In this document: piece by piece, positions 54,801-63,317 of the stretch
Layout: every line of letters starts with the position of its first letter
Position numbering within the stretch: position 1 is the first letter of the stretch
Assembly (NCBI GenBank): GCA_963779055.1
Contig: CAVZWN010000005.1
Coordinates: forward strand, 1 to 64,000
Reading direction: 5' to 3'
DNA length: 64,000 bases
Origin: Sulfurimicrobium sp963779055
GTDB taxonomy: Bacteria > Pseudomonadota > Gammaproteobacteria > Burkholderiales > Sulfuricellaceae
Translations under genes and position numbers: made by a program
The notes under the pieces: generated by a model
Told to the model about the DNA's origin: nothing
The model's input: the letters and a program-made list of their open reading frames with translations, nothing else
The model's database searches: none

Positions 54801-55855
54801 ACAGAAAAATCACCGTGCCTGCCGATGCATGGCCGCTGGAATCCCTGCCTGCACACCTGAAGATGAATTTCAGCATTGTTTCCGAAAATGGCGACGAAAT
54901 CGCCAGTGGGCGCGATCTCGTCGAGTTGCGGCAACGCCTGGGCAGCAAAGCAGAAAAAAGTTTTGGCACAACCCTGCCATCGACCTTCGAACGCGATTCC
55001 GTCACTCGCTGGGATTTCGGCGAGCTGCCGGAAAAGCTGGAATTTCAGCGCCACGGCCAGTCACTGACCGGCTATCCGGCGCTACTGGATCAGGGTGATC
55101 ATGTCGCGCTGCGCCTGTTCGACACCGCGGCCAAAGCCGGGCAGGCCTCGCGGGCAGGGCTGGCGCGCCTGCTCCTGCTGCAACTGCCGGAACAGGCGCG
55201 TTTTCTGGAAAAATCCCTGCCTGTCAGCAAGGCGACCTGCCTGCATTATTTGCCGCTAGGATCATGCGATGAACTGAAACAGTCATTGCAGCAGGCCATC
55301 GCGGAGCATGTCCTGATCGGCGAAAAACCGCCGGTGCGGACTGAAACCCAGTTCAACCAGCGCCGTGATGAAATCCGCCCCCTGCTGGTGACCGGCGCCA
55401 ACCAGATCTGCAAGCTCGCTGCGGAAATTCTCGCCGAATATCATGTTCTGGCTCACCAGCTGCAAACGGCAAAGCAATGGCCGGAAGCCATCTCGGACAT
55501 GCAAGCCCAACTGGATCAGTTGATTTATCCCGGCTTCCTCGCGCACATCCCACCCAGTTGGCTGCGCCATTACCCGCGCTACCTCAAGGCCATGTCATTG
55601 CGACTCCAGAAACTGCCCAGCGCACCGGAGCGCGACAAACTGAACCGCGAACAAATCACCCCCCTGTGGCAACAATTCCGGGGAAAGACCGCACAAAATG
55701 AAAAGAACGGGGAATCGAACAGCCATCAACTCCAGGAGTTTCGCTGGATGCTGGAAGAACTACGCGTATCACTGTTTGCACAGGAACTCAAAACAATTCA
55801 GCCCGTTTCCATAAAAAGGCTTGAAAAACAATGGGAAACGGTCTCTAAGACGTAG
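51875..55855 (+). CDS. hrpA: ATP-dependent RNA helicase HrpA with an in-frame repeat insertion
   Basis: A 1,326-residue DEAH-box helicase, against about 1,300 in E. coli. Motifs: GETGSGKTTQLP (I), DEAHERS (II), SAT (III), GRCGRVAAGICIRLYSEEDF (VI), then the long HrpA C-terminus ending WMLEELRVSLFAQEL. HrpA resolves stalled ribosomes or mRNA structure. Between FSIFPGSVLFK and PKWLMAAELTET about 35 residues (positions 53838-53940) derive from a C/G-rich palindromic repeat; E. coli joins the same blocks with only two residues. The frame is kept. A GTG (51875) is taken as the start; no clear ribosome site. Confidence 0.95.
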   Translation: MPPDFRPLSAEIANCMQRDRHRFRRELNKIETAVRSGKNQDAALTSLSARIQASMARRISRLERIPLPSFASELPVNEKRHDIAAAIEAHQVVIVCGETGSGKTTQLPQICLDLKRGVSGLIGHTQPRRIAARSVATRISAELKSELGQAVGYQVRFHDRVSENNYIKVMTDGILLAETQGDRFLDAYDTIIIDEAHERSLNIDFLLGYFKRILPRRPDLKLIITSATIDAERFSAHFGGAPVIEVSGRTYPVEVRYRPLQIEEDSGTEEALELAILHAVDEIAPHGGDILIFLPGEREIRDVAEALRKHHPPGTEILPLFARLSSAEQDRIFKPGGGRRIVLATNVAETSLTVPGIRYVIDPGYARIRRYSVRAKVERLQVEKTSRASAAQRAGRCGRVAAGICIRLYSEEDFNTRPAFTDPEIRRSNLAAVILRMQALGLGDVDDFPFIEAPDPRAIADGFQLLEELGAMDEARQLTPLGKQLAQLPIDPRIARMILAAQKENCLTEVLIIAAALSSQDPRDRPLAAQDAADTAHRRFQDERSDFLGFIKLWRFYDEALIHKKSGRKLAQLCRDNFLSALRMREWRDIHGQLAVMVKEMGIRPNEIEADYGQIHRALLTGLLGNIGLKSEGREYLGARGIKFSIFPGSVLFKPNPPQSPLVRGEAGSSPEPAPLTRGDGGVGRLGGVSPKWLMAAELTETTRLYGRTLARIEPEWIEPLAGHLIRRNYFDPHWEKKAARVSAYERVTLYGLVIEPKRKVHYGPIHPSEAREIFIRAALIEGEFHSNAPFFTHNRKLVEEIEELEHKARRQDILVDEQRIFEFYDALVPPGIHNGAAFDKWRREAERAQPRLLYLSREQLMRHEAGHVTEDLFPPSIDLGGNAYRLSYRFEHGHPLDGVTLTLPLPALNQVSIARCEWLVPGLLREKITLLIRGLPHKLRSACVPVPEFVTTAMNQITPGNQPLIETLAGFVAQHRKITVPADAWPLESLPAHLKMNFSIVSENGDEIASGRDLVELRQRLGSKAEKSFGTTLPSTFERDSVTRWDFGELPEKLEFQRHGQSLTGYPALLDQGDHVALRLFDTAAKAGQASRAGLARLLLLQLPEQARFLEKSLPVSKATCLHYLPLGSCDELKQSLQQAIAEHVLIGEKPPVRTETQFNQRRDEIRPLLVTGANQICKLAAEILAEYHVLAHQLQTAKQWPEAISDMQAQLDQLIYPGFLAHIPPSWLRHYPRYLKAMSLRLQKLPSAPERDKLNREQITPLWQQFRGKTAQNEKNGESNSHQLQEFRWMLEELRVSLFAQELKTIQPVSIKRLEKQWETVSKT
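53838..53940. repeat. C/G-rich palindromic repeat, copy 3, inside hrpA
   Basis: The same CCCCCCTTGTCAGGGGGG / CCCCCCTGACAAGGGGGG arms as near dusC, here facing outward around a short spacer. It is translated in frame as PPQSPLVRGE...PLTRGDGGVG without a stop. Confidence 0.88.
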
Positions 55856-55932
55856 AACCTCAGTTAGCACCTATCGTTAAAGTAAACCTTCGAAAACCAT
55901 GGCAAGCCACTCAATTAAATAGACTTATTTTG

Positions 55933-55967
55933 TTACCCACAGAATCTGTGGATAACTCTGTGGATAG
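55933..55967. promoter_or_regulatory. Cluster of three DnaA-box-like sites
   Basis: TTACCCACA (55933), TGTGGATAA (55947, perfect reverse box) and TGTGGATAG (55959) lie within 35 bases. The consensus is TTATCCACA. dnaA and gyrB are not in the window. Confidence 0.45.
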
Positions 55968-56196
55968 ACTATAAATAGAACGCCTAACCCTATTGATGGA
56001 ATACGTTTTTTCTATATCGCGCAGCAAATGAACAAATTATTACACCTTTATAAACAACGGGTTAATAACAACGCCCTTCTCGCCCTCACCTTATACGATA
56101 TGACAACATATTCACAACACAGGATGTGAATAAGCCGCCACGTCAAGCACTTTTTTAATCTATTTTTCCATAATCTTTTTTTATAATGATAGGCGT

Positions 56197-56220
56197 AAAA
56201 AAACCGGCCCAAAGGCCGGC
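56197..56220 (-). terminator. Terminator of the first FadL/OmpP1 porin gene
   Basis: On the minus strand GCCGGCC-TTT-GGGCCGG is followed by a run of seven T. Confidence 0.85.
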
Positions 56221-56243
56221 TTCTATCAAAATAATGACCAGAC

Positions 56244-57461
56244 TCAGTAACGATAGCTAAAAATAAACTGTGCGTTGTTCTGGCCATGGCTGACATTCAT
56301 TCCCATGGAATTGGTCGCCGAGACTTCAGGGGCATAGCTGTAAGCAAAATCAATGCTCGAAGCTTTGCTGAGTTGATAGCCAAAGCCGAGCATATAGTGA
56401 TTCTTGATAATCGCGGGGAACAAGGGATGCATATCCGCATCCGGCACTGGGTTATCCGCAAGATTCACGCCCGCGCGCAGAGTCAGCGCATTACCAGCCT
56501 GATACGATAAACCCATCATCCACACATTCTGATCTTTCCAGTTTTGCGGCATCAACTCATCCCACGCCATTCCCGGAGAAGAAAACGTCATATGGAAATT
56601 CTTCATCACACCGGCCCAGTTGATTCGCTTATAGTCTGCAACCAGCTGAAGCTTGTCGTTGGCCTGATAGGATAAACCCACGCCATAGGTTTCCGGCCAT
56701 TGAAAATCGACCGCCTTGAATTTCCCGGTGTAGGTCGTACCGCCAAAGCTATATTGAGCGCCATCCGCTTCCAGATCACCGAGACTGGTCTCTGAATGGT
56801 AAGCCGCGCCAACAGATAGCGCCGGATTGACTTTGTACACCAGGCCGATCTTGGCTGCATAGCCGGTTGCGTGAGCCTTGCCGGAGAAATCGTTGCCGTT
56901 GGTGGAGTTGATGTAACCCCCATTCCGGTCGAACATCTGTACATCGAGACCGGCCCACACGAAATCAATGGAGCCGCCTACGGTAAGATCAGGAGAAACA
57001 TTGAAGGCCAGAGGGAAAAGCAAGCGGCCAACACCTAGTTCGCTCCGGGTAGGCAAATTCTGGCCATTCCCCATAAAACTGTCCGCAGTATATTCCGCCC
57101 CCATCCCCCCTTGCCCATACACCCCTACGCCATAGGTCAGCTTGCCGGTTTTACTGATCCAGCCGAAAGCAGGTCCACCGAAAAAATCGGCTGAGGATGG
57201 AGCAACAGCAGCCCCCGCTCTGGCTGTCACATCCGGCCCCATGAAACCGAGCGCCAGATCGACCCGGTGGGCTTCACTCATCAAGCCCAGCGTCGCCGGA
57301 TTATTCATCATTGCGGCAGTACCGTTATCGTAAGCCATGGAGGCGCCCCCCATACCCAGAGCGATCGGGCCGTAACCTTCCATATTCATGCCATTGGTCG
57401 CCAATGCAACGCCCGGAATTGCCATATACGCCATGGCCACGGCCATTTTTCTCAGTTGCAT
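56244..57461 (-). CDS. FadL/OmpP1-family outer membrane protein
   Basis: A 405-residue outer membrane beta-barrel for hydrophobic compounds. Signal peptide MAYMAIPGVALA, then the FadL start ATNGMNMEGYGPIALGMGGA and NNPATLGLM, repeated amphipathic strands, and a C-terminal aromatic residue (FIFSYRY). Substrate unknown. A frameshifted paralog lies at 58985-60325, and a secreted protein sits between them. Confidence 0.9.
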   Translation of the reverse strand: MQLRKMAVAMAYMAIPGVALATNGMNMEGYGPIALGMGGASMAYDNGTAAMMNNPATLGLMSEAHRVDLALGFMGPDVTARAGAAVAPSSADFFGGPAFGWISKTGKLTYGVGVYGQGGMGAEYTADSFMGNGQNLPTRSELGVGRLLFPLAFNVSPDLTVGGSIDFVWAGLDVQMFDRNGGYINSTNGNDFSGKAHATGYAAKIGLVYKVNPALSVGAAYHSETSLGDLEADGAQYSFGGTTYTGKFKAVDFQWPETYGVGLSYQANDKLQLVADYKRINWAGVMKNFHMTFSSPGMAWDELMPQNWKDQNVWMMGLSYQAGNALTLRAGVNLADNPVPDADMHPLFPAIIKNHYMLGFGYQLSKASSIDFAYSYAPEVSATNSMGMNVSHGQNNAQFIFSYRY

Positions 57462-57747
57462 ATCAACCTCGTATTTATCAATAAAAGCTCCGTCTTGGCG
57501 GAGCCTGGGACACTTCGATTGGTGCCACCGCAGAAGAATTATAAAATATTAGAATACGCTTGATTGCTCATAAAGGCCACAGAATTCAGCCCCGGAAGTC
57601 ATTGATTACGATGACAATAACATTCTCGGCACGGGTGGCGGGCTTAACGGCAACATAATGCAGGAAATCATCAGCGACTTATTGACTCGGCAAGAATTTA
57701 TCCCAAATTGTCCATTAGGTTTTGGACGTTAACAAAATCAATGGATT

Positions 57748-57793
57748 GTAGGTCGGGTTTCAACCCGGCATCTCGGGCTGAAGCCCGACCTAC
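57748..57793. repeat. GTAGGTCGGG palindromic repeat (REP-like)
   Basis: Outer arms GTAGGTCGGG / CCCGACCTAC enclose two smaller palindromes. Such GTAGGTCGGG-type repeats are common in betaproteobacterial intergenic DNA. Confidence 0.8.
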
Positions 57794-57823
57794 GGTCTAA
57801 TGGATTATTTGGGTTTATTTCAA

Positions 57824-57900
57824 TTGCAGGCCGGGCTTTCCCCCGGCCAGTGCACCCGAGGACAAGAGTCCGAAAAATCGGGCTGACGTCCGACCTGCAA
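57824..57900. repeat. Related diverged palindromic repeat
   Basis: Outer arms TTGCAGG / CCTGCAA, with inner GCCGGGC and TCGGGCTGA blocks, resemble the preceding repeat with a longer centre. Confidence 0.65.
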
Positions 57901-57941
57901 GCTCTAACATCAAATGACCGCATCAACAATAATTTCAACGT

Positions 57942-57970
57942 AAAAAAACCCCGCTTACGCGAGGTTTTTT
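57942..57970. terminator. Terminator of the secreted protein gene at 58003
   Basis: An A-run, stem ACCCCGC/GCGAGGT with TTAC loop, and T-run form a symmetrical terminator 32 bases after the stop. Confidence 0.75.
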
Positions 57971-58002
57971 GTACCGGCCAGCAGCCGGAAAACGTGTAAA
58001 AC

Positions 58003-58893
58003 TTAGAACGCGCTGGATTTCTCGTATGTACCGCCAGCCACGCCAGTCAGCGTTTCCAGAATCTCATCCGGGGAATCGCTGATCTTCATGAACGTACCCA
58101 TACCGAGCGTAGGCCAGCCCAGCGCGATACGGTAGCGGCCATACAAGGCACTTGTCTTGCCGCCAACCACATAGATTTCATACGGCATTGCTGGCATGTT
58201 CTCAACACCGATCTTGTTCAGCCACACGCCTTCGCCGGTCTTGGGGTCATTCATGGCAACGCCGAATACAGCAATCTTCTTGTCGGCCATCACCACTTCA
58301 TACACCTTGGAAGTCTTGTTTTTGCCAGCGGCCAGATTGTCCTGAATGGTCTTCACCGCGGCTTCAAAGCTGCCGTGTGATTTCAGTTCGTTCTTGTCGG
58401 ATTCGAAACGCTCCATGCCGATCATGTAACGGTAGCTGGGCAAATCGCCTGCAGACTCATCACCGCCGAAGCCCTTGCCGGCACCCAGCGATTTCTGCAG
58501 TTTGGCCTGCACGGCTTTCACGGCCGGTTCGGCGGAACTGAACTGTTTGCGGAAATAGGCACGATACCAGTACTCCGGGTTCTGGTAGCTCACGGAACCA
58601 TCCGCTTTAACCGCCACGCGAATACCGGCGCTCACGATAGTTGCGCCACCGGTGGCATGAATCGCATCCATAACACCCTTATCGGTTACCACCACCACGC
58701 CATACTGGCTCACACCCTTGGGAGAGTACTTGCCGACCACGGAAAAGCCATCCGCTGCCAGTTTTTTCTCTACCTGTCCCATCACGGCATTCACGTCACC
58801 CGCCGTCACTTTATCGCCGGAAATATAAGGTGTAATGGCAAAAGCCAGTGGCGCCCAGACCAGGGCGGCAAATGCGATCAATAATTTTTTCAT
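58003..58893 (-). CDS. Secreted protein of unknown function
   Basis: A 296-residue exported protein with signal peptide LLIAFAALVWAPLAFA. The mature part has an alpha/beta look with a segment like DUF302 (VNAVMGQVEKKLAADGFSVVGKY, then VVVVTDKGVMDAIHATGG). No catalytic motif is recognised. GGAG lies before the ATG at 58893. It sits between two FadL/OmpP1 genes on the same strand and may act on the same substrate (inference). Confidence 0.7.
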   Translation of the reverse strand: MKKLLIAFAALVWAPLAFAITPYISGDKVTAGDVNAVMGQVEKKLAADGFSVVGKYSPKGVSQYGVVVVTDKGVMDAIHATGGATIVSAGIRVAVKADGSVSYQNPEYWYRAYFRKQFSSAEPAVKAVQAKLQKSLGAGKGFGGDESAGDLPSYRYMIGMERFESDKNELKSHGSFEAAVKTIQDNLAAGKNKTSKVYEVVMADKKIAVFGVAMNDPKTGEGVWLNKIGVENMPAMPYEIYVVGGKTSALYGRYRIALGWPTLGMGTFMKISDSPDEILETLTGVAGGTYEKSSAF

Positions 58894-58984
58894 AATAATT
58901 TCTCCAAATAAGAAGGGCTGGAACTGATTTCTCAACTCCAGCCCTGTCAGCTTGAATCAGACTACACAGTCATCAATGGCAATA

Positions 58985-60325
58985 TTAAAACTTCACGCCA
59001 TAAGCGATACCGAGGGAGTCCTGGTACATCTTGATTGTTTCGTTTCCAGATGTGCCGCCAGTCCAAGTATTAAACAGACTGCTACCTGTTACGCTGTTTT
59101 CCTCACCGTGCATATAGGCCATGGTGATTTCCGAATTTTTATCCAGACCATAGGTGAAGCCCAGGGTATAGTGATCCTGAATAACGGCCGGTGCAATCAT
59201 ATTGAAAGTCACATCACGGGAAGTGATCGGATTGTTGGTGTGGCTGTAGCCTGCGCGCAAAGTCAGCTTCTCGCTATAGGCATATTCCACACCCAATTTG
59301 ACCACATCGATATCACCATAACCGAAGCCACGTCCATTACTCGGCCCGAGGGTACTTGCAATGGCAGGATTCAAATTGGTGCTTGGGTTACCAACAGAAT
59401 TCACACCACTGTAGTTGATGCGCTGGTAATCGATAGCCACGGTTGTTTGCGGAGTGGCTTTGATCGCGATACCCACATTGTAGTTTTCCGGCATGTCGAA
59501 ACCACCCTGCTCGGCAAACAAACCTTTGTACTTGTCAAAAGTTGTCCATGGACATTTTGGAAGCATAGGCCGCGCCCACAGTCACCATATCGCTCAGCTT
59601 GCCCATGTAACCCACGCGAACACCATAGCCCATCGCGCTGTCATAACCCTTATTGGTCAGGTTGTTAGCATCATGCTGAAAACCCGGAAAAAGCCTGCAG
59701 ACCTTCAGCCTTGAAACGCTGGTAGCCAATCAGAGGAGAAACACCAATGGAATGGTTTGCATTGACTTTATAGGCAGCAGTCGGCGCAATGATCAACTGC
59801 ATCAGATCAATACCCAACTTTCCGTCACCGCAAAGCATATTGTATGTTGAACCCGCAACTGCCAGGGTTAAAACCGGTACCGCCGCCATTACCGCATGTA
59901 CCACCAAAAGGAAGCTGCCCACCCTGATAGTCAGTATTCATACCGCCATTACCATAAACCGTCACACCCAAGGACAGTATTGGCATTCAGCATCTTGTTG
60001 TAACCAAATTCAGGAACAGCGAAGTCATTGCTTTCACTTTTCACCGAACCATTCATGCTCGGGTCAGTAGCGACCCGTCACGCTCAGCATCGCGAATCGG
60101 CTTGAACCAATCCACACCGATATCCAGACGGTCACCCACCCATACCATGCTGGCCGGGTTGTTGGCGCCACCGAAGGTATCCTTGGCCATCGCGGTGGAT
60201 GCGCCGCCCATGCCCTTGGCTGTCATGCCATAGCCATGCGCAAAATAACCGTTGGTTGCCATTGCAACGCCCGGTGCTGCAATCCCGATAGCGGCCATTA
60301 CGCCCACAATTGTTTTCAATTTCAT
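58985..60325 (-). pseudogene. FadL/OmpP1-family outer membrane protein, at least five frameshifts
   Basis: A second FadL-like barrel of about 440 residues when frames are joined. Signal peptide VMAAIGIAAPGVAMA, then ATNGYFAHGYGMTAKGMGGA and NNPASMVWVGDR; KLGIDLMQLIIAPTAAYKV; the C-terminus ends IKMYQDSLGIAYGVKF with a final Phe. Shifts occur near 60062, 59975, 59850, 59690 and 59550, with conserved porin sequence in each frame. An AGGGG ribosome site precedes the ATG at 60325. Poor consensus or recent decay are both possible; retained codon sense favours the former. Confidence 0.85.
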
Positions 60326-60644
60326 GCTGTTATCCCCTCTAAATGAGAAAAGTTTGTTTTTGACGCGGTGTAACGGTTTCTGTATACAACTCTCATGATG
60401 CTGCTTTTTTTGTTGCGCCAATGTTACACAAAAAACCTCACTGGGCAAGCTTGCCATCAGCATTCCAGCAAGAATATGTTGCGCGCACGCAACACTTAAC
60501 ATTGATCTGACTGGTTCACGAATTATTGCAATGCCATAACTTCAAGCCTCCCTCACCAACACAGCTTATGGCCTGAAACATCCTCGCTGTGCTACCATTG
60601 CGCGTTGCAAATCCCTGTCTGATTAGAGCAAGCACTGAAAATTT
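60326..60644. other. Divergent gap between the broken porin and gyrA
   Basis: A 319-base gap. It contains a small palindrome (GTTGCG-CGCA-CGCAAC, 60478-60493). No gene or confident promoter is seen. Confidence 0.5.
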
Positions 60645-63221
60645 ATGGACCAATTCGCCAAAGAAACAATCCCGGTCAGCCTTGAAGAAGAGATGCGCCG
60701 TTCCTACCTCGATTACGCCATGAGCGTGATTGTGGGGCGCGCCCTGCCGGACGTACGCGACGGACTGAAACCGGTGCATCGCCGTGCGCTGTTCTCCATG
60801 CACGAGCTGTCCAACGACTGGAACAAGGCTTACAAGAAGTCGGCACGTATCGTCGGCGACGTGATCGGTAAGTACCACCCCCACGGCGATACCGCCGTGT
60901 ACGACACCATCGTGCGCATGGCGCAGGATTTCTCGCTGCGCTACCCGCTGGTGGACGGCCAGGGCAACTTCGGCTCGATCGACGGCGACAACGCCGCCGC
61001 GATGCGTTACACCGAAATCCGCATGGCGAAAATCGCCCATGAACTGCTGGCGGATCTCGACAAGGAAACCGTCGATTTCGGTCCGAACTACGACGGCTCC
61101 GAATTTGAACCGCTGGTGCTGCCGGCCAAGATCCCCAACCTGCTGATCAACGGCTCCTCCGGCATCGCTGTCGGCATGGCGACCAACATCCCGCCCCACA
61201 ATCTCGACGAAGTGGTGGATGCCTGCCTCAAGCTGCTGGCCGAACCGGAAACCGGCATCGAGGAACTGATCGAGATCGTGCCTGCGCCGGACTTCCCCAC
61301 CGCCGGGATTATTTACGGCACCGTGGGCGTGAAGGAAGGCTACCGCACCGGGCGTGGCCGCGTGGTGATGCGCGCGCGCTGCCATTTCGAGGATATCGGC
61401 AAGGGCGAACGTCAGGCCATTATTGTCGACGAGCTGCCCTACCAGGTGAATAAGGCCAATCTGTGCATCAAGATCGGCGAACTGGTGCGCGAGAAGAGAA
61501 TCGAGGGCATTTCCGACCTGCGCGACGAATCGGACAAGTCCGGCATGCGCGTGGTGATCGAGCTGAAACGCAACGAAGTGCCTGAAGTCGTCCTGAATCA
61601 GCTGTACAAAGACACGCAGATGCAGGATACCTTCGGCATGAACATGGTGGCCCTGGTAGATGGCCAGCCGCGCCTGCTGAACCTTAAGCAGATGCTCGAT
61701 GCCTTCCTGCGTCACCGCCGCGAAGTGGTCACGCGCCGCACCGTGTTCGAACTGCGCAAGGCGCGCGATCGCGGCCATATCCTGGAAGGTCTGGCCGTCG
61801 CACTCTCCAATGTGGACGAGATCATCGCCCTGATCAAGGCCGCGGCCACACCGGCCATCGCCAAGCAGGGCCTGATGGAACGCACCTGGCGCTCGCCGCT
61901 GGTGGAAGAAATGCTGCTGCGCGCTTCCGCCGACTCCTCCCGCCCGGAAGGGCTGGCACCGGAATTCGGCTTTTCCGCCCAGGGTTACCGCCTCTCCGAA
62001 GCCCAGGCCCAGGCCATCCTGGAATTGCGCCTGCAGCGCCTGACCGGGCTGGAACAGGACAAGATCGTCGGCGAGTACAAGGATGTGATGCTGAAGATCG
62101 CCGACCTGCTGGACATTCTGGCGCGGCCGGAGCGGGTGACGGAAATCATCGTCACCGAGCTGAACACCGTCAAGGCCCAGTTCGGCGACCGTCGCCGCAG
62201 CGAGATCATCGCCCACGCCCAGGATCTGAGCATGGAAGACCTGATTACACCGGAAGACGTGGTCGTCACGCTCTCGCACTCCGGCTACATCAAGTCCCAG
62301 CGGCTGGATGACTACAAGGCGCAGAAGCGCGGCGGGCGCGGCAAGCAGGCCACGGCGATGAAGGAAGAAGACTTCATCGACAACCTGTTCATTGCCAATA
62401 CCCACGATTACATCCTGTGCTTCTCCAACCATGGCCGGGTGTACTGGATCAAGGTGTATGAAGTCCCGCAGGGCAGCCGCATCTCGCGCGGCCGCCCCAT
62501 CGTCAACCTGCTGCAACTGGAAGAAGGCGAGAAGATCAACGCCGTCCTGCCGGTCAAAGAGTTCGACGAAAATCATTTCATCTTCATGGCCACTTCCAGC
62601 GGCATCGTCAAGAAAACCCCGCTGACCAGCTTCTCGCGCCCGATGAAGCGCGGCATCATCGCCATCAATCTGGATGAGAGCGACTTCCTGATCGGCGTCG
62701 CCATTACCGATGGCCAACACGACGTGATGCTGTTCTCCGATGGCGGCAAGGCCGTGCGCTTCGAAGAAAACAGCGTGCGCGATACCGGCCGCAATTCGCG
62801 CGGCGTGATCGGCATGCGCCTGCAGAAAGAGCAGAAAGTCATTTCCCTGCTGGTGGCGGAAAACGAAAACCAGTCCGTCCTGACCGCCACCGAAAATGGC
62901 TATGGCAAACGCACCCCGATTACCGAGTACACGCGCCATGGCCGTGGCACCCAGGGCATGATGGCAATCCAGGCTTCGGAACGCAACGGCAAGGTGGTTG
63001 CTGCCACGCTGGTGGAAGAGACCGACGAACTGATGCTGATCACCACCGGCGGCGTGCTGATTCGCACCCGTGTACGCGAAATCCGCGAAATGGGCCGCGC
63101 CACCCAGGGTGTGACGCTGATCAACCTGGACAAGGGCGAAAAACTGACCGGCCTGCAGAAGGTGGTCGAGTCGGAAGATTCGGAAGAATCTGACGAAGCA
63201 GGGGATTCAGAGGCAGAATAA
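60645..63221 (+). CDS. gyrA: DNA gyrase subunit A
   Basis: An 858-residue type II topoisomerase subunit. The catalytic Tyr lies in AMRYTEIRMAKIA; the quinolone region reads HPHGDTAVYDTIVRMAQD (Thr at the E. coli Ser83 position, Asp kept at 87). The GyrA box is QKRGGRGKQ, starting the C-terminal wrapping domain. The end is acidic (EDSEESDEAGDSEAE). serC follows after an inverted repeat, the gene order I expect in betaproteobacteria. Confidence 0.98.
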   Translation: MDQFAKETIPVSLEEEMRRSYLDYAMSVIVGRALPDVRDGLKPVHRRALFSMHELSNDWNKAYKKSARIVGDVIGKYHPHGDTAVYDTIVRMAQDFSLRYPLVDGQGNFGSIDGDNAAAMRYTEIRMAKIAHELLADLDKETVDFGPNYDGSEFEPLVLPAKIPNLLINGSSGIAVGMATNIPPHNLDEVVDACLKLLAEPETGIEELIEIVPAPDFPTAGIIYGTVGVKEGYRTGRGRVVMRARCHFEDIGKGERQAIIVDELPYQVNKANLCIKIGELVREKRIEGISDLRDESDKSGMRVVIELKRNEVPEVVLNQLYKDTQMQDTFGMNMVALVDGQPRLLNLKQMLDAFLRHRREVVTRRTVFELRKARDRGHILEGLAVALSNVDEIIALIKAAATPAIAKQGLMERTWRSPLVEEMLLRASADSSRPEGLAPEFGFSAQGYRLSEAQAQAILELRLQRLTGLEQDKIVGEYKDVMLKIADLLDILARPERVTEIIVTELNTVKAQFGDRRRSEIIAHAQDLSMEDLITPEDVVVTLSHSGYIKSQRLDDYKAQKRGGRGKQATAMKEEDFIDNLFIANTHDYILCFSNHGRVYWIKVYEVPQGSRISRGRPIVNLLQLEEGEKINAVLPVKEFDENHFIFMATSSGIVKKTPLTSFSRPMKRGIIAINLDESDFLIGVAITDGQHDVMLFSDGGKAVRFEENSVRDTGRNSRGVIGMRLQKEQKVISLLVAENENQSVLTATENGYGKRTPITEYTRHGRGTQGMMAIQASERNGKVVAATLVEETDELMLITTGGVLIRTRVREIREMGRATQGVTLINLDKGEKLTGLQKVVESEDSEESDEAGDSEAE

Positions 63222-63228
63222 CCTATTA

Positions 63229-63287
63229 ACCACGGAGCACACGAAGAGCACGGAGAAAAGAAGCTTTTCTCCGTGCTCTTCGTGGTT
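63229..63287. repeat. Palindromic CCACGGAG-type repeat between gyrA and serC
   Basis: ACGAAGAGCACGGAGAAAAG and its reverse complement form a long stem with a three-base centre, flanked by an extra ACCACGGAGCAC. A T-rich stretch follows, so it may also end gyrA transcription. Confidence 0.8.
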
Positions 63288-63317
63288 TAATTGTTTTTTT
63301 TGATTTAAAAACTAGAT

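Larger units (their letters stand above)
55856..56243. other. AT-rich gap with DnaA-box-like cluster
   Basis: A 388-base AT-rich gap between hrpA and a convergent porin gene. It holds three DnaA-box-like 9-mers, an inverted repeat (TATTCACA/TGTGAATA, 56109-56132) and the porin terminator. No credible gene is seen. Confidence 0.6.
57462..58002. other. Gap with palindromic repeats and a possible gene remnant
   Basis: A 541-base gap. It holds a 52-codon open frame without a start (57574-57732), two palindromic repeats and a terminator, listed separately or in the findings. No intact gene is seen. Confidence 0.6.

Noticed and set aside
53531..55054. A 507-residue open frame antisense to hrpA
   Set aside because: The hrpA strand carries all helicase motifs; the antisense frame is low in recognisable structure.
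55856..56243. The chromosomal replication origin
   Set aside because: The DnaA-like boxes are suggestive, but dnaA, dnaN, gyrB, rpmH and parAB are absent, so oriC is not claimed.
60516..62939. An 807-residue open frame antisense to gyrA
   Set aside because: It is the reverse-strand shadow of gyrA, created by its GC-rich codon bias, with no family motifs.
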